Source: Karalla daura (Eukaryota; Chordata; Actinopteri; Chaetodontiformes; Leiognathidae). From it: a stretch of 64,000 bases of DNA. Of this stretch, positions 48,401-61,327 are shown piece after piece; within the stretch, counting starts at the first letter, position 1, and the number at the start of each line of letters is the position of its first letter. Position numbers and translations under genes: made by a program. The stretch covers positions 30,265,720 to 30,329,719 of the forward strand of contig CM055188.1 of assembly GCA_029224185.1 (NCBI GenBank), read 5' to 3'. The notes below the pieces were generated by a model. The model was not told the DNA's origin and searched no databases. It saw only the letters and a program-made list of their open reading frames with translations.

Positions 48401-51400
48401 AAGAAAATGTCCCCAAACAGACTTCTTCTCTTTTTCTCTGCTCACATCCTCCTCCCGTGTCCTTCCTTCCCCAGCAAGTCAAGTTGGGGAATCCAGACTA
48501 CATCCACTGTGACACCCAGGAGGCCATCGAGGACTTCATGAAGCGGATCAAGTGTTACGAGTCATCCTACGAACCTCTGGACGAGGTCCTGGACAGGTGA
48601 GGGACGGACAGAGGCTCAGGTGAGACGTCCTCCCTGAGCGTCACAGCCTGGTTCACTCCTCTCTCCGTCTCTGTCTCCGCCCGTCTCGCCGCAGGGATCT
48701 GTCCTACATAAAGATCATGGACGTGGGCCGGCGTTACCTGATCAACCGCGTCCTGGGCCACATCCAGACCCGGATCGTCTACTACCTGATGAACATCCAC
48801 ATCACGCCGCGCTCCATCTACCTGTGTCGCCACGGGGAGAGCGACCTCAACATCAAAGGTCGCATCGGCGGCGACTCGGGCCTGTCGGACCGAGGGAAAG
48901 AGGTGCGTGTTGTAGAAAATGAATTCAATCAGCTGATTGGTCTGTATAATGTGTGTTAAGCACAATGATAAAAAAAGTCAAAAACCTTGCTCTGTCCGCA
49001 TCTCTAAGCTGATCTCAAACCATTTTTATTTTCATCTTAAGACAAGATAAATCTTTCTTCATCCCATGGTGAGGAAAGTTGTTACAGGATCACAAGCTCA
49101 AAAGCATCAATAAAATAGAAGCATTAAATTACATGTACACTAAAAATAGTAGAAAGGGTAAAAAAATATGAAATACACTGACTAATAACAAAACTAGTGA
49201 AATATTACAGTGTGTTATTTTGATGAATAACATATTTCTTAGAATCTTAGACAAAATGTCTGCTAAAAAAAGTAGTTTTCAAGTAAAATACAGGCTAGGA
49301 CAGTTTCTGAGGTGGAGCTCCTGTTTCCTTCTATAATGGTTTGTTCCTTTCTAGTTTGCCAAAAGACTGAAGAAGTTCATCCAGGACCAGAACATCAAGG
49401 ATCTGAAGGTGTGGACGAGTCAGATGCAGAGGACGATCCAGACGGCCGAGTGCCTCGGGGTGCCGTACGAGCAGTGGAAGCCACTCAACGAAATAGACGC
49501 CGTACGTCCAAACAAACATCCTCATCCACACCATGTCCACTTTAAACATCTGTGCTGTCGACCCTCTATTCCCCTCAAAGGGGACCAGATGACATTGGCT
49601 GAAATTCGGGATAGTGTTGTTTTTTGTCCAAAAATAAACAAAACAGGTATCTCGTAGCTAGGAAAAAGTAGCAGCTTATCGTCCAGAAATCACGGTAACC
49701 AGAAACATGAAGTCACGTGATCATCATCTGAAACTGATCTGTTTAGAAACTGAGCATTTCATCCCCGCACTCATACATAGGATTGTAAAACAGCCTCTGA
49801 GTTAAAGACCTCACACTCACCTTCTTCTCCCTCCTCCACAGGGAGTATGTGAGGAGATGATGTATGAAGAGATCCAGGAGCACTACCCGATGGAGTTTGC
49901 ACTAAGAGACCAAGACAAGTACCGCTACCGCTACCCTAAAGGAGAGGTGAGACGGGGATTCTCTCTCAAACGTTTTCAGATATGTTTTAAGATTTGTGTT
50001 TGACGAGTCTATGACCTCTGTGCGTCAGTCCTACGAGGACCTGGTGCAGCGGCTGGAGCCGGTGATGATGGAGCTGGAGCGGCAGGAGAATGTCCTGGTC
50101 ATCTGTCACCAGGCCGTCATGCGGTGCCTCCTCGCCTATTTCCTGGACAAGACGGCAGGTGAGAGCGAGACGGACGAGACAGAGGCGGAGCCTGATGGTT
50201 TACGATGCTCACAGGGCTGAGACTGTGTGTTTCTATAGCCTGGATGTGGCAGTATAAATCTGGTAATAGAAACACCTCATATCAACTTAATTTATCCAGG
50301 TTGGTCTCTCTGAGATACGGAGCATCCTGGAAAACCTGGAAAATGATTGAGCAATTTTCCAGTCATGGAAAACATATGGAATATGAGAAAAAATGTCAGA
50401 TGTCCTGGAAATTCTTAAGAAACTCTTTTTCAAAGACAAACAACAGTACAAACAGTTTAATCACACTAGAAAACAATTGCAAAACAAACACAAAAAGGCG
50501 AAATACATCTCATCCAGAGTGAAAACAGTTCATTAGAATACCATTAAGTAGAACATGCACACTTCTGGATAGATAGATTCATGATCTATGGTTTCTAACA
50601 TGACCTTTAACATCACGTAGGGTTGGTAGGCGCTGTTGATTGAGTGTTTTTTGTAGTTTCTGTTTCTGAATAATAATAAATTATTACAAAATAGACATGA
50701 AATAGACAGTGCCACCATGCGATTTCCAACATGTTGTTAAGACCTTGTTTTTGTTTTTCTTCCTCCACAGATGAGTTGCCTTATCTTAAGTGCCCTTTGC
50801 ACACAGTGTTGAAGCTGACCCCCATGGCTTACGGTGAGTTCATGCTGTCGACATCAGAATCTAATTTATAGATTCAGGTCTGTTAATCCCAGTAAACTAA
50901 ATAATAACAAGGAATAACGGTAAGCACATAATGATAATGATGAACTGTAGTAACAGATAAGAGTTGTAACAGGAAAAGCAGCAGGAAATGAAGAGAAGAC
51001 AGTGAAGGATATAAAGGAGTCAGATCCTGTTATTACTCATGAGTAATAACAATAATAATAACGTAATAATTTGACAGATACCTGTTAATGTTAACAGCAA
51101 ATACTAATCTCTGTTCTCTCTTCTTGTCACCCAGGATGTAAAGTGGAGTCTGTGTATTTAGGTGTGGATTCTGTGAACACACACAGAGACAGGCCGGAGG
51201 TAGGTATCCCTGCCAGCAGCACCTAGACCCCCCCTCACAGCAGATGACCCGACCCCAGGAGGGAGTCCTCTCTCTGACACGTCCGTCCCGACTCGATCCG
51301 GAGGACGTCACGCCATTGAAAAAAAAAAAAAAAGCGCACAACCTTGATTCCCAGAGTGATCCGTCCTCCTCCTCCCGTCTCAAAGTGAATGTGAAGTCTT

Positions 51401-51996
51401 CCACTCGCTCCGTCCGTGACCAGAAACCAGGCCGACTGTGACCTCCTACCTCCATCCTGTCAGCAGCTATCTCATTTCAACTCTCATGTTGTTCATTTTA
51501 GTATTATTAAAGGAAAAAAAACTAAACAAAAACGCACATTTTCGCCTTTAAATCGATGAGAAACAGAAAAACTGAAAACATAAACCAAACAGGTGAGCGC
51601 TGCAAGTCTCACAGAACACAACACAAGTTAATGTAAATGAATCGTTATAAATAAATGAATAAATCAATAAAAAGTGTCAGATTACAACCACGGACTGAGC
51701 ATGTGGGAGGAAAACTGTTGTGTTCTGTAAACCTTGCAGCGTTTCTCCTTTTTTGGTTTTTGCACTTTGTTCCTCGTTTTTCTTTCCCTAAACGCTGGAC
51801 GTGCGTTCTCGTAGCGGAGGAGTTCGCTTCTCCGGTTTATTTTTGCTGCACAAAATTTGTTTTAATGAAGCTGCAGAGTTCAGCCTGAGAGCGACCTGCA
51901 TGTTTTAGTTTTAACCATAAAAAAAAAAAGAAAGAAAAACTGGAATCCAGTCTCAGGACAAATCACTCAGCTGCATTTGTGCGTGTGCGTGTGTGT

Positions 51997-52032
<36 letters not shown>

Positions 52033-53054
52033 ACATCCTTATTTGTGAGGACCAACTGGATGCTTTGACTCGATTAGTCAGGATTATTTGATTCAGACTT
52101 TTAGTTTGAGATTGAAAGAGTGACTGAATGGCTGGAGAACATCTGTCAGAATAATGTTTTTCTATCACTTTTTTTTTTACAATAAATATCTCATTTTCTG
52201 TTATCATAAAGCTACACATGTGTTGTACGATCCAGTGTTTTTATGCAACCGAGATGTGACACTTTAACTTTGTCGTATATATTTTTATGCACGTGCATCG
52301 ATCGACAATAACCACTTTTATTATCCTGATATTTTTCTTTCAACTTGATTTTTGCGCCCATACTGTGAAGCCCTGAAGCTGCAGCCCAGCTGACATGTAC
52401 ACCAGTTATCAGAACATCACTAACCGTGTTCACCTGTTGTTTCATAACACTCTTAAATCATTTAATCCCATGTAACCTTTTGCAATTTTTTTGTTTATAT
52501 TTGTCAAGGTTTACTTATTGCCAATATAAAAAACAAAAATGAAAGAAAAACCCTTCACTCTCTTTCTCCTTTTACTTTTTCATGCGATCGAACACTAAAT
52601 CTCGTTGAACATTTCACACACACACGTCAGATTCGTCTCAGAGAAGCAGCTCCAGCTTTGTAGACAGTTGTATGGGAAGATAATCCAAAGCACAAGCACT
52701 TTTCTAGAAGTTTACATATAGTGTGTTTTGATTGCAAAATATCTAATACTGAATCAAAACCACAAGCATGTTTAATGTTTAAGAAATCAACCTTAAATAA
52801 CAAAAAAAACATCTTTTAATGTCTATTTAAACAGCCCTACATAACGTGGATATCACACAAAATCACCGAGAGTAAACATACCTTCCCTGTTGATGAGAAT
52901 TTGAACACAGAAAGATGAAGAAGAGAGAGACTGAAGAGAAACAGATCTGCCAGGAGGTGTCTGACCTCCTTTCCTCTTCTTGTGACTCTTGCAGAACGTG
53001 AACGTGCAGCGCACCTCGGACGACGCCCTGCAGACGGTGCCGGCTCACTTCTAA
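44954..53054 (+). CDS. pfkfb4: 6-phosphofructo-2-kinase/fructose-2,6-bisphosphatase 4
   Basis: A bifunctional cytosolic enzyme that sets fructose-2,6-bisphosphate, the activator of glycolytic phosphofructokinase. Exons: 44954-45062, 46560-46676, 46809-46905, 47611-47677, 47957-48031, 48122-48178, 48475-48596, 48695-48902, 49355-49501, 49842-49946, 50029-50158, 50771-50833, 51135-51199, 52995-53054 (TAA). The protein is 473 residues (human PFKFB4 469). The N-terminal LTQNPLRKIWMP block and short C-terminus VPAHF point to isoform 4 rather than 2 or 3. The kinase half carries the Walker A loop GLPARGKT (50-57) and FDATNTTRERR. The phosphatase half carries catalytic RHGE (His261) and VICHQAVMR (His395). 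No damage was seen. Isoform assignment is by remembered family sequence. Confidence 0.95.
45231..45437. repeat. (TCC)n and (CA)n microsatellites in pfkfb4 intron 1
   Basis: A TCC run at 45231-45269 and a CA run at 45404-45437. The rest of intron 1 (45063-46559) shows only a (CT)n-rich tract at 46487-46547, which forms the polypyrimidine tract of exon 2. Confidence 0.9.
46699..46746. repeat. (CA)n microsatellite in a 132-base pfkfb4 intron
   Basis: CA/CGCA units fill over a third of the short intron between exons 46560-46676 and 46809-46905. Confidence 0.93.
51241..51441 (+). other. Possible alternative C-terminal exon of pfkfb4
   Basis: Just after exon 51135-51199 a CCCCCCTCACAG acceptor at 51240 opens a phase-0 frame of 66 codons ending at TGA 51439-51441, containing DPEDVTPLKKKKK and a serine-rich basic tail. 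The phase matches the preceding exon. The intron would be only 41 bases, below the usual vertebrate minimum, so joining to that donor is doubtful. Frame and phase are seen; use is speculation. Confidence 0.2.
51979..52030. repeat. (GT)n microsatellite in last pfkfb4 intron
   Basis: A GT run inside the 1.8 kb intron 51200-52994. The rest of the intron (51442-52994) is AT-rich with several AATAAA words (for example near 51668 and 52183) and shows no gene. Confidence 0.9.
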
Positions 53055-53429
53055 CCTCCCGACAACTGCTCGCCACGGCAGCTTCCTCACTGATACAGAC
53101 CAGAGTATTTTCTCAACACTCAAAACTGTAAAGCACTTTTCACTAAATGTTCTTTCGTTTTTTGTTTTTTTTTCCATTTTTATACATCTGTTGTTGATGA
53201 TACTGTACCGTTACTGTAGCTCCTTTCCCGGTCGGGGTGGGAAACTAAAAGGAATATGCCAATGTTTTTGATAATGTGAGTCTACCGTTATTGTTGCTAT
53301 ATAATAATAATGATCCCCTCTGTTGTTCTCCATGATCCTATTTAATATCTGTTGTATTTTAGGGTATATAATGAGTGCAATGCCATGCACTTACGGTGTT
53401 CCTGAAGATGTTTCTCTTCTGTGAAAGTC

Positions 53430-53435
53430 AATAAA
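53430..53435 (+). terminator. Candidate pfkfb4 polyadenylation signal
   Basis: AATAAA lies 376 bases after the stop codon. A second at 54068-54073 could give a longer 3' UTR that ends about 110 bases before the candidate poly(A) signal of the convergent arpc4 gene. Confidence 0.55.
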
Positions 53436-54187
53436 ACTGTGAGGGGATTAAGTCTTCAATCTGTGAGTGTTGAAGACCAACACTAACAGAAAAAACACAT
53501 TTTTTTTACCCGTTTGTCTCATCACGAGTCATATTTAAAAGAATAATCCTAAAAAGATGACAGCCATTGTGTTTGATGTTGATCTAAGAAAACTGAAGAT
53601 TCAGATACATTCCAGGGATGAAGATATAAGACACAAAACAAAACAAAAAAAAAGCATCATCAATGCATCTTCTGTCTGTGTGGTTTCAGTTCTGTATGTA
53701 ACTCCTTCCTCTGTGATAATAATAGAACCTAAAAGGGATAAGGAATGGACTGTGTGGGTTTTTTAATGTCAAAGACATGCAGTCAAATGCTAATGACAAA
53801 TCTTTCATGTTTTCTGTCTGATTAAATAAGCTATATTTGCTTTTTTTTGTTGTTTTTTTCCCTTTTGTACCAGTGACTGCGTCTGTTGGTCTAAAGGTAC
53901 CGTGCAGACTGAACACGCATGTTTGTGTGATGGATATTATGTGTGCAAATCAGCAGGTATTATACTTTTTTTGGAGAACTCTGTACAATTTCTGTAATAT
54001 TACACATTTGCTATTGTATATTATTGTACTGAAAATATAATTCTAAATGCCTTGTCTTATGTCAGTCAATAAACTGTCAACGTTTGGGGTATTATGAGGC
54101 CTCCAGTTTGTGCTGCAGGTCACTGTATATACATATAAATGTATGTACACACATAAAGAAAAACACCAAAATACAAAGTATAATGTT

Positions 54188-54193
54188 TTTATT
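54188..54193 (-). terminator. Candidate arpc4 polyadenylation signal
   Basis: TTTATT on plus is AATAAA on minus, 546 bases downstream of the arpc4 stop codon. It faces the pfkfb4 3' end, so the two 3' UTRs almost meet. Confidence 0.45.
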
Positions 54194-54738
54194 CATCCTC
54201 ACTGCCAGCAAGCATATGTATTGTAATCTTTCCATTAACATTTAGGTTTTACGCTGTGTACTTGTGACAAGAAATTTGCGCCAATTCATTTCCCTCACGA
54301 TCTGCCATGACATAACAGCAAAACTAAATTCATGTGCATATAATATATATATATTAAAAAACATTTAAATTATTATTTTTTTTTAAAAATCCATGTTGCC
54401 CCGTGCTCAGTGATATTGATTACAAATGTCTTTTGGAAGAACCTGCCCCGACCTTTCTGGACTATGTGATGTTTCCTACAGGCAGAGACGTACGTCTGGT
54501 ATGAATATTCAGTATGTACAGGCATCAATATTACTGAGCAAAAGGGCATTTTAAGGTTTCAGGGCAAAAACGCCACCGGCCCATTACACCTTAGCTGGAA
54601 GTGGTTTGGATCTTAACTTCTCTGGGCTTCTTGACCGTAGTTTGTTTATCTGCTTTGTGATGTGATCGCTCCACAGTGACGCCAAAACTGCAAAAGGAAT
54701 GTACTCCTCTCCACGTCTCCTCTTCCTCTCTCTCCACC

Positions 54739-57700
54739 TTAGAACTGCAAGAGAAAGACAGAAATAACATGACACGTATGTAACAAACCTCAGGCACGAC
54801 ACTGGTTGTATTGAAAGGACGTAGAGGAGCAACGTACATTTTTCAGGAACTCCTCGGCAACAATACGCGCTCTGGCGTTGACAGACAGCTTCATTTCGCT
54901 GATCTCCTTGTCGATTTCCTCCATGAAATGAATGACGAAGTCGACCAGTTTGTGTTTGTACATCTGCTCTGTGTGGAAGTTGGTGATGAGGAAACTGATG
55001 TCGTAGCCCTGAGAAGCGCAGACAGAGAAGACAAGATATTTACAATCAACTTAATGCTTCCATCGAGGTTCCTGCCAACTGAGAACAAATCATTTTTAAA
55101 GACCTTAAAAAACATAAAACCTGGGTATTACTTCAACTCTCAAATCTGTTAAATGTGCAATCAAGAGCTCCAACTATTCCAGTTCTTAACGTTACAGGAA
55201 CTACATACTGGGGAGATTTCCCAGACAGGACCTACTGAGCTTTGTCTAGCTTTCATTTGCACAGACAGTCGGGACGTCTGAAGTAAGATTATGTTGTGTG
55301 TCCACTGGTGCCAGTGTCCACAGTTGTCCCAGTGTCACAAATAAAACTGCTGTTTCAAGAGAGATTTCACAGACAATAAAGTGTTGTTTAGTCCACTGTA
55401 CACCGTGCTGAAACTTTCCCATCACTTGTGTGAGTTTTGTTTACTCCAGCACCATAATGTGACTTTTTAAAGTGCAGATCATCTGAAAATGGAGCTCCAG
55501 TGTTCTCCCCAAAAATGATCAAGTGTGGGAGCCATCATTACCTGACAACACTGTATCTGGATCCAACAGCCAGAGCTCATAGATATACGAAACCTTTTAA
55601 AATGAACAATTAGTCTCACAGCTCCGGCTGGAGAAATGTTTTTGATTCGTAGCATTATCAAACACGATTGCAGGGATGACTGTAGCACTATTTCTGATGT
55701 GAAGTGTGTTTCTAATATCTATCTAGTCTATCTGTGGGAATCCGTAATTAAAGTGACTTACCAGTTATGTATGTGTTTTGCAAATATTGCATTTTACCTG
55801 CTCTGTTGTACTGTTTTTTTATACTGAAGCCTTTTTACCAACTTCAACCACTGCTGAATTTTGTTTATTAAGTGCAGCTCTTATGGATTTTATGCAAATC
55901 TGTTTTTGGCATTTTTGGACACAGTACGACATAACCACTTAGTTCTACTAGCTGAAGTGATCCAGGAGCATCCAGGAACTATGGAAAGTTTCTGCAACAA
56001 AGTCTCTTCCCTCATCACGTGCTGCTGTCTGCAGGACGTGCTGGGCACCTTTGCAGAAGTGGACACATTTGTGGGAACCTGGTACGTGTGGCTAACTTAC
56101 CTCCACTGGTTTCCTCCGCAGGATGAAGAAGTTCTCCGCTCTCATCATCATGAAACGCATGAATTTATGGCACAGGATCTTCTCGATTTCATCCGCCTGT
56201 AGCAGCAGGTTATAACACACAGACGAGTCAGGGTTACAGACACCGATACAACCATCTCACACACAGACAACTGATGAGCTTCGCTGACCTGCTTGACGGC
56301 GATGCTGACTCTCACGGAGTTGATGGAGCCTTCGATCAGAACTTTCTCCTTCTCGTTCCGGCTGATGATCACCGGCTGGAGGAGCAACTCTTTACTGCTC
56401 CTACAGGGAGGGAATGAGGGAATGAGGAAGGGGGTAGAAAGGCACACAGCTCATTTTCTGTCACACAATCATAGTGACACAGGGTGAAACTCGGGCGTCG
56501 CACTCACCGTACTTCCACTTCTGGCTTGTTGTGTCTCTCCACCACTTGCGAGGAGAAATTCTCCAGGCAGAGGGCGGCCTGCAGTGTGGCGCGCACCGCA
56601 TTGAGGTATGGGCGTAAGGTTGCCGCCTGAAAGAGTGGATTAGTGGCATTCATACAGACAATCTAGAGGCACGTTCACGTGAAAACCGACGTCCCACACA
56701 TCGACAAGTTTCAAGCACGCATGCGACTGACCCCGAACTCTGCTTTCACTTCACTTTCAACAACAGCGTCTCATGTAACATCGTGTGTTGTACCAAGGAG
56801 TCTTTGTGACACAAATGCTACTTCATTTTATGGTGTAAAGAAACTGAGGAGAAAGCTTCCCTTCACTTGTAAAATAAAACAGTTGAATGAAGTGTTGATC
56901 CTTTGTTCCTTGGTGGTGTTCACATGAAAGCATTGGGACATTGGTTTAATTAGAAATTAATCAGATGCTATTTTACAGACCTTTTATAATCATATTTTTA
57001 AGTCTGGTAATATTATGGTTCCATTTCTACACAGATCTGGCACCACTTCACGCTTCATTCTCAGTGGTTGTCTATGGCTGTGCCGCTCACAGGCCATTTC
57101 ATGTCCCTTGCTATGCAGAAAAGCAACTTAATCCCAAACTAAGCAATAGTGATGCAGCTATAAAGTGCATACACATCCAGCCTTAAACATTTGAGCCAGG
57201 ATCAGATACTGAGGAAGAACAAGAAGGTTGTACACTGACATTCCACCAGAAAATTCTCCAGATTGCTGAACCACAGGTGTGTCTGCCTCCCACTCCATAT
57301 AAAGGTAAAAGAATGAATCATTCAACGCTGATTGCTAAGGAGTGATGTGACTGATCTAGCTATGAGGAATTTTTCTTTTGTAAGGTAGAGAGCATAAATA
57401 ACAACAGGACAACAAATACATAATCCAATCAAATAATTCTGATTTCTTTATGATTTGTGTAAGCAGTGCACATGACCATGATTTGCATTTTTGCTATGAT
57501 TTTTAATTAGCATGATTTCCTGTATGAGGTGTCAGTTAAAATCTATCTGGTTCACTTCCTGTTCTGTATATATCTCCAGCTCACACAGCATCAGTCTCAA
57601 GTCGAGCTGAACGCATGTTTTAGGATTGTGGGAGGAAACTTAAGTAACTGGAGAAAACCTACACACACTGCATGAAAGGGAGAGAGAAAACATGCAAACT

Positions 57701-57929
57701 CCACACAGAAAGGATTCAAACCAGGAACCGAGCTATGGCTTTGCCCTCATTAAAACCAGTATGTACACAAAATACACCCCTAGACCATACATGTCTGTGC
57801 AGATCTGTGCAATAAGTGCAGGAATGTGCTCCTGTGTACTGCATTTAAAAGTCCATAATATATGTTAAAGCATTTTTGGGGGCTTTTTAAGGCCTATAAT
57901 GACAGAACGGCAGGAGTGTGACAGGAAAT

Positions 57930-57995
<66 letters not shown>

Positions 57996-58987
57996 AACTA
58001 AACGATGCCCCTCAGCCTGAGATTTTTAATGACCTCGCCCTCATGGACTGCACCCGAAATACATATCAGATTGTGGGAACGTTTACCTACCTTGTGGTAA
58101 CAGTGTTAGTTTTTACGTTATTGATTAACAAGGAGAAACTGTATTAGCAAAACTGAATGACATTAATATAAAAACTAGAAAAACAAGCAATACATTTCTC
58201 TTCTTCAAACTAAACAAAAATGTTTACTTACCATTTAGATTGATTCTCTACCTTATTTGGGCATGGAGCATGAAACCTAGTTTTATGGCTTCCTTCTGTA
58301 ATCATGTGTATGAAAGATGAAAACCTACTACCTCTGCTTTTTTAACATTCACTTTGCACATAGACTGCAAGCAATTTGAACTTTTCATTTGTTTTTTTTT
58401 TTGTTGTTTTTTTTGCATTTGTACCTTGTAACACGAATGTCCCTGAGGGAACCTCCCTAGTTGATCAATAACGGCTCTGTCTAAAGGGTTAAAACTGTGA
58501 GGTTATGCAAGCCCCACATCCTTCAACAAAAATAAAACACCGAGCTACGATTGAGAGTATCAGTGAAACTCGGAGCTGAACCTAATGAAACTCTTCAACA
58601 CTCATCTCTTTTAAAACAGAGCTGGTCGTACCAGATGTGTCCTCATCTGTCCATCATTGTAGCTGCTGCAGAACTTACCAACCACCCGAAGAGGAACAAT
58701 GTCCAACCATACACATAAACATCAATTGCACCTTGTACCCCTCAATAGTCTCAGTCTGTATGATTAGTGTTATGTTGTTTTGTATCCATTTTTTCTCTCG
58801 TTTATCAAAGAAACCGTGCGGTTAGCCTGTTAGCTCCTCGCTCATGTCCACATTATAACGAGCTGCCCGCCGAAATATGGAAGTTTTTTGATCAAAAGAG
58901 TCGCATTAATATAGAGACGTCTTATTTACACGGGTACCAGCACAGTGAGTAGCGTTTTGGGTTTATTTATGCTATTTTTCTTACCAT
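54739..58987 (-). CDS. arpc4: Actin-related protein 2/3 complex subunit 4
   Basis: The p20 core subunit of the Arp2/3 complex, which nucleates branched actin filaments. With ARPC2 it forms the structural core of the complex. Exons in transcript order (minus strand): 58987-58985 (ATG only), 56626-56508, 56400-56289, 56196-56101, 55008-54838, 54744-54739 (TTC TAA). They join to exactly 168 residues, the length of human ARPC4, and are nearly identical to it as remembered: [94 protein letters not shown]. The first coding exon holds only the start codon (donor ATG|GTAAG) and the last only Phe and stop. The start has good context (GAAATG, then G after splicing). Its 3' end faces pfkfb4. No defect was seen. 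Confidence 0.97.
57590..57730 (+). repeat. Dispersed teleost repeat copy in arpc4 intron 1
   Basis: 'ggattgtgggaggaaactta', 'gtaactggagaaaacctaca' and 'catgcaaactccacacagaa' identify the same family as at 42240 and 42840. The rest of intron 1 (56627-58984) shows a (GA)n tract and otherwise unique AT-rich DNA. Confidence 0.75.
57933..57992. repeat. (GA)n microsatellite
   Basis: About 58 bases of pure GA lie in arpc4 intron 1. Confidence 0.95.
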
Positions 58988-59701
58988 TTCTGTGGAGAAT
59001 GAGGGGCGGCTGAAGGCGGAAGCAGAGTACAGTCGTCAGGTCTTTTCCGTAAACATACCGGAAGCGGAAGTGAGCTGCATCAGTACAGTGAGGATGAACT
59101 AACACGATTTAATGTTGAACGTTCCTTAAGCGATAATAACATCGGCACCATTGAGTGTGGATTTTGTGGCTAGAACAAGGATGTCGTAACCGGAATTCAC
59201 ATAATTTTGGATGCGTTTAGCTTTAATTATTGCTAAAAAAAAAAAAAAAAAAAGAAAACCAGGAAGTCTTACTTCATATGTATTTGAACTCGCTTGTTTT
59301 AGGACATCACCTGGCGAGATTAAAACCTGCTAGTATATATAAATACACATTTTATTCACTGGCTGTGTGTAAAACATGACAGGCGAGAATAATTACAATA
59401 ACTTACCCATAAGCGTCCCAAGATTTTAAGCAAAACGTTTTTCCAAGTACCAAGTAGTAAGTATTTTATTACAATACGTTATGGCTGGGCGACCAAAATG
59501 ATGAAGATATGTTGCATGAAAAAATCTTTTGTTTAGTTAAGTTTAATGCTGAGTTTCGTACAGTGAATAGCTCTGGATTTGTAAACTAAAAACAAATAAA
59601 TATAATAATAATCATAATCATAAATTACCATCATGTTCTTAAGTACAGCTGTCAAACTGACTGATATAAAATAATGTAAAAAAATAATATTCAACTCTCA
59701 T

Positions 59702-59749
59702 GCGTGTGTATGTGTGTGTGTATATATATATATATACACACACACACAT

Positions 59750-59834
<85 letters not shown>
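59702..59834. repeat. Compound (TG)(TA)(CA)(TA) microsatellite
   Basis: TG, TA, CA and again TA runs follow one another upstream of arpc4. The TA-CA-TA arrangement can pair with itself. The DNA between 59000 and 60050 has no other recognisable feature. Confidence 0.93.
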
Positions 59835-59835
<1 letters not shown>

Positions 59836-60309
59836 CATATAAACAAATTCCATAAATAAATCAATAATTGTTCTACAAGACACATGTACAGAACAACAAC
59901 TGAAAAACAAAGCCGGTTGCAAGAGATGCTTGGAAGAATAGTGAATTTGACACTTTCACTTCTTTTTCTCTTTCTTTTTTTTGCTTAATTTGTTTCAGGA
60001 TCCCTCCCTGACCCACCATTATTGTCTATTGTTGAATGACTGAAAAGCCTCAGACCGCCAAACACCGACATCTCCTGTGCTGCACAGAACAGAGGATGTT
60101 CGTCCCGGTCAAACCAGTGTCCACCTGTTACCTGTATACCCAGAAGTCTTACCAAACCAACCTACATTTCCTGAACTGCTGTTAGAAGGCTCAACATTTC
60201 TCATTGCTATCCGAAACTGATTCAAGGTCCCAACATTTCCTCCATTTGGACAGCTTAATTAGCAGCTAGGAGGAGGATGAGGAACAGACACGTGCGCAAT
60301 CTGAGTGCC

Positions 60310-60720
60310 CATTATAGAAAAGAGCCTAGAGTGCCAGCTAGCAGGTTCTATGAGGTTCAGAGTCTTCTGGTCAGGCTCTCACAGTGCCGATACTCAAGGA
60401 AGAACATCCAACTACAAACATGAAAAGAGGCCTTGATTGTGAGCCACAGGTGCTGGAATGATATTCCAAATATTTTGATGTCAGTGTCAGCATTCAGCCT
60501 GATGCTCCTCACCTCGGGGCTAGCCCTGATGCAAGAGAGACCCAGATGCCAGTCCTTGTTTTGGCCTTGCTGAAATCAAATGCCCAGATATCTCTAACAT
60601 ATCTGAGGCAGGACATGTCAAAAGGTGCATGGCAAGACAAAACTGAAACAGAGTCACTGAGAGGTTCATGGTCAACAACCGGCAGTTACGGGACTGAGTT
60701 TGTGTGATCTTATAACAGAC
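60310..60720 (+). pseudogene. Remnant of a YqaJ-like nuclease domain
   Basis: With frameshifts and stops, plus-strand pieces read PRVPASRFYEVQSLLVRLSQ, then NMKRGLDCEPQVLE, a stop (TGA, about 60460), YSKYFDVSVS and PDAPHLGASPDAR. The order 'xASRF ... MxRGLxxEPxxLExY ... HLGASPD' is the pattern of eukaryotic YqaJ-type exonuclease domains carried by repeated genes in fish genomes. The conserved Asp of GASPD is present, but the frame is broken. The region from 60050 may be part of the same dead element. Family assignment is from memory of motif order. Confidence 0.45.
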
Positions 60721-61327
60721 ACCGTTGAGGACTTAACAGTTTAAGAGTCTGGATGGATGATGATATGATAAAGGAGATGAAGGTGGACAGGTACTATTCT
60801 GGCACACACATGAATGTGTTTCTGCAGCAGAAAGCAACGTGGTAACTAAAAACCAGAAACCACTGAAACATCTCAGCTGTATAGTTAGAAGCCTACTGTA
60901 CATAATGTGTAATGTGTGAATAACATGTAATGTGTAAATGATGAATTCCAAAAGACATGATTTATGTTATCAAGTTATTTCTTTACTAAGCTAACTTGTA
61001 ATTTACAAATGACACACATAATAAAACTGTTACATCTCACAAGCTATTACTTTTCTCATATTCAATATATACACTGGATACAGTGTAACAGAACTAAGCC
61101 AACATTAAAAATCCTTCTATACAACTGAATTTAGAAAATGCACTTTTGAATAAATCCGACGATCTTTTGTGTATCAATCACCTGACAATCTACCTGACAA
61201 CTGAGTATGATTTTAGGATCTTTATAAATTCAGAAAATTCAGAAATTTTCAGAAAAAAACAAAAATAACCAAATATTGTTAGAGCTAAAAGTAGAATAGA
61301 GACATGCCTCATAGAGATAGTTGCTGA

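Noticed and set aside
48567..48965. 132-codon minus-strand frame
   Set aside because: It is the antisense shadow of pfkfb4 exons 48475-48596 and 48695-48902, which encode conserved enzyme motifs on plus.
58767..58952. 61-codon plus frame upstream of arpc4, with a GTGAGT after it
   Set aside because: There is no similarity to a known protein, no downstream exon, and it overlaps the first arpc4 intron. It could be a non-coding divergent transcript, but nothing supports that.
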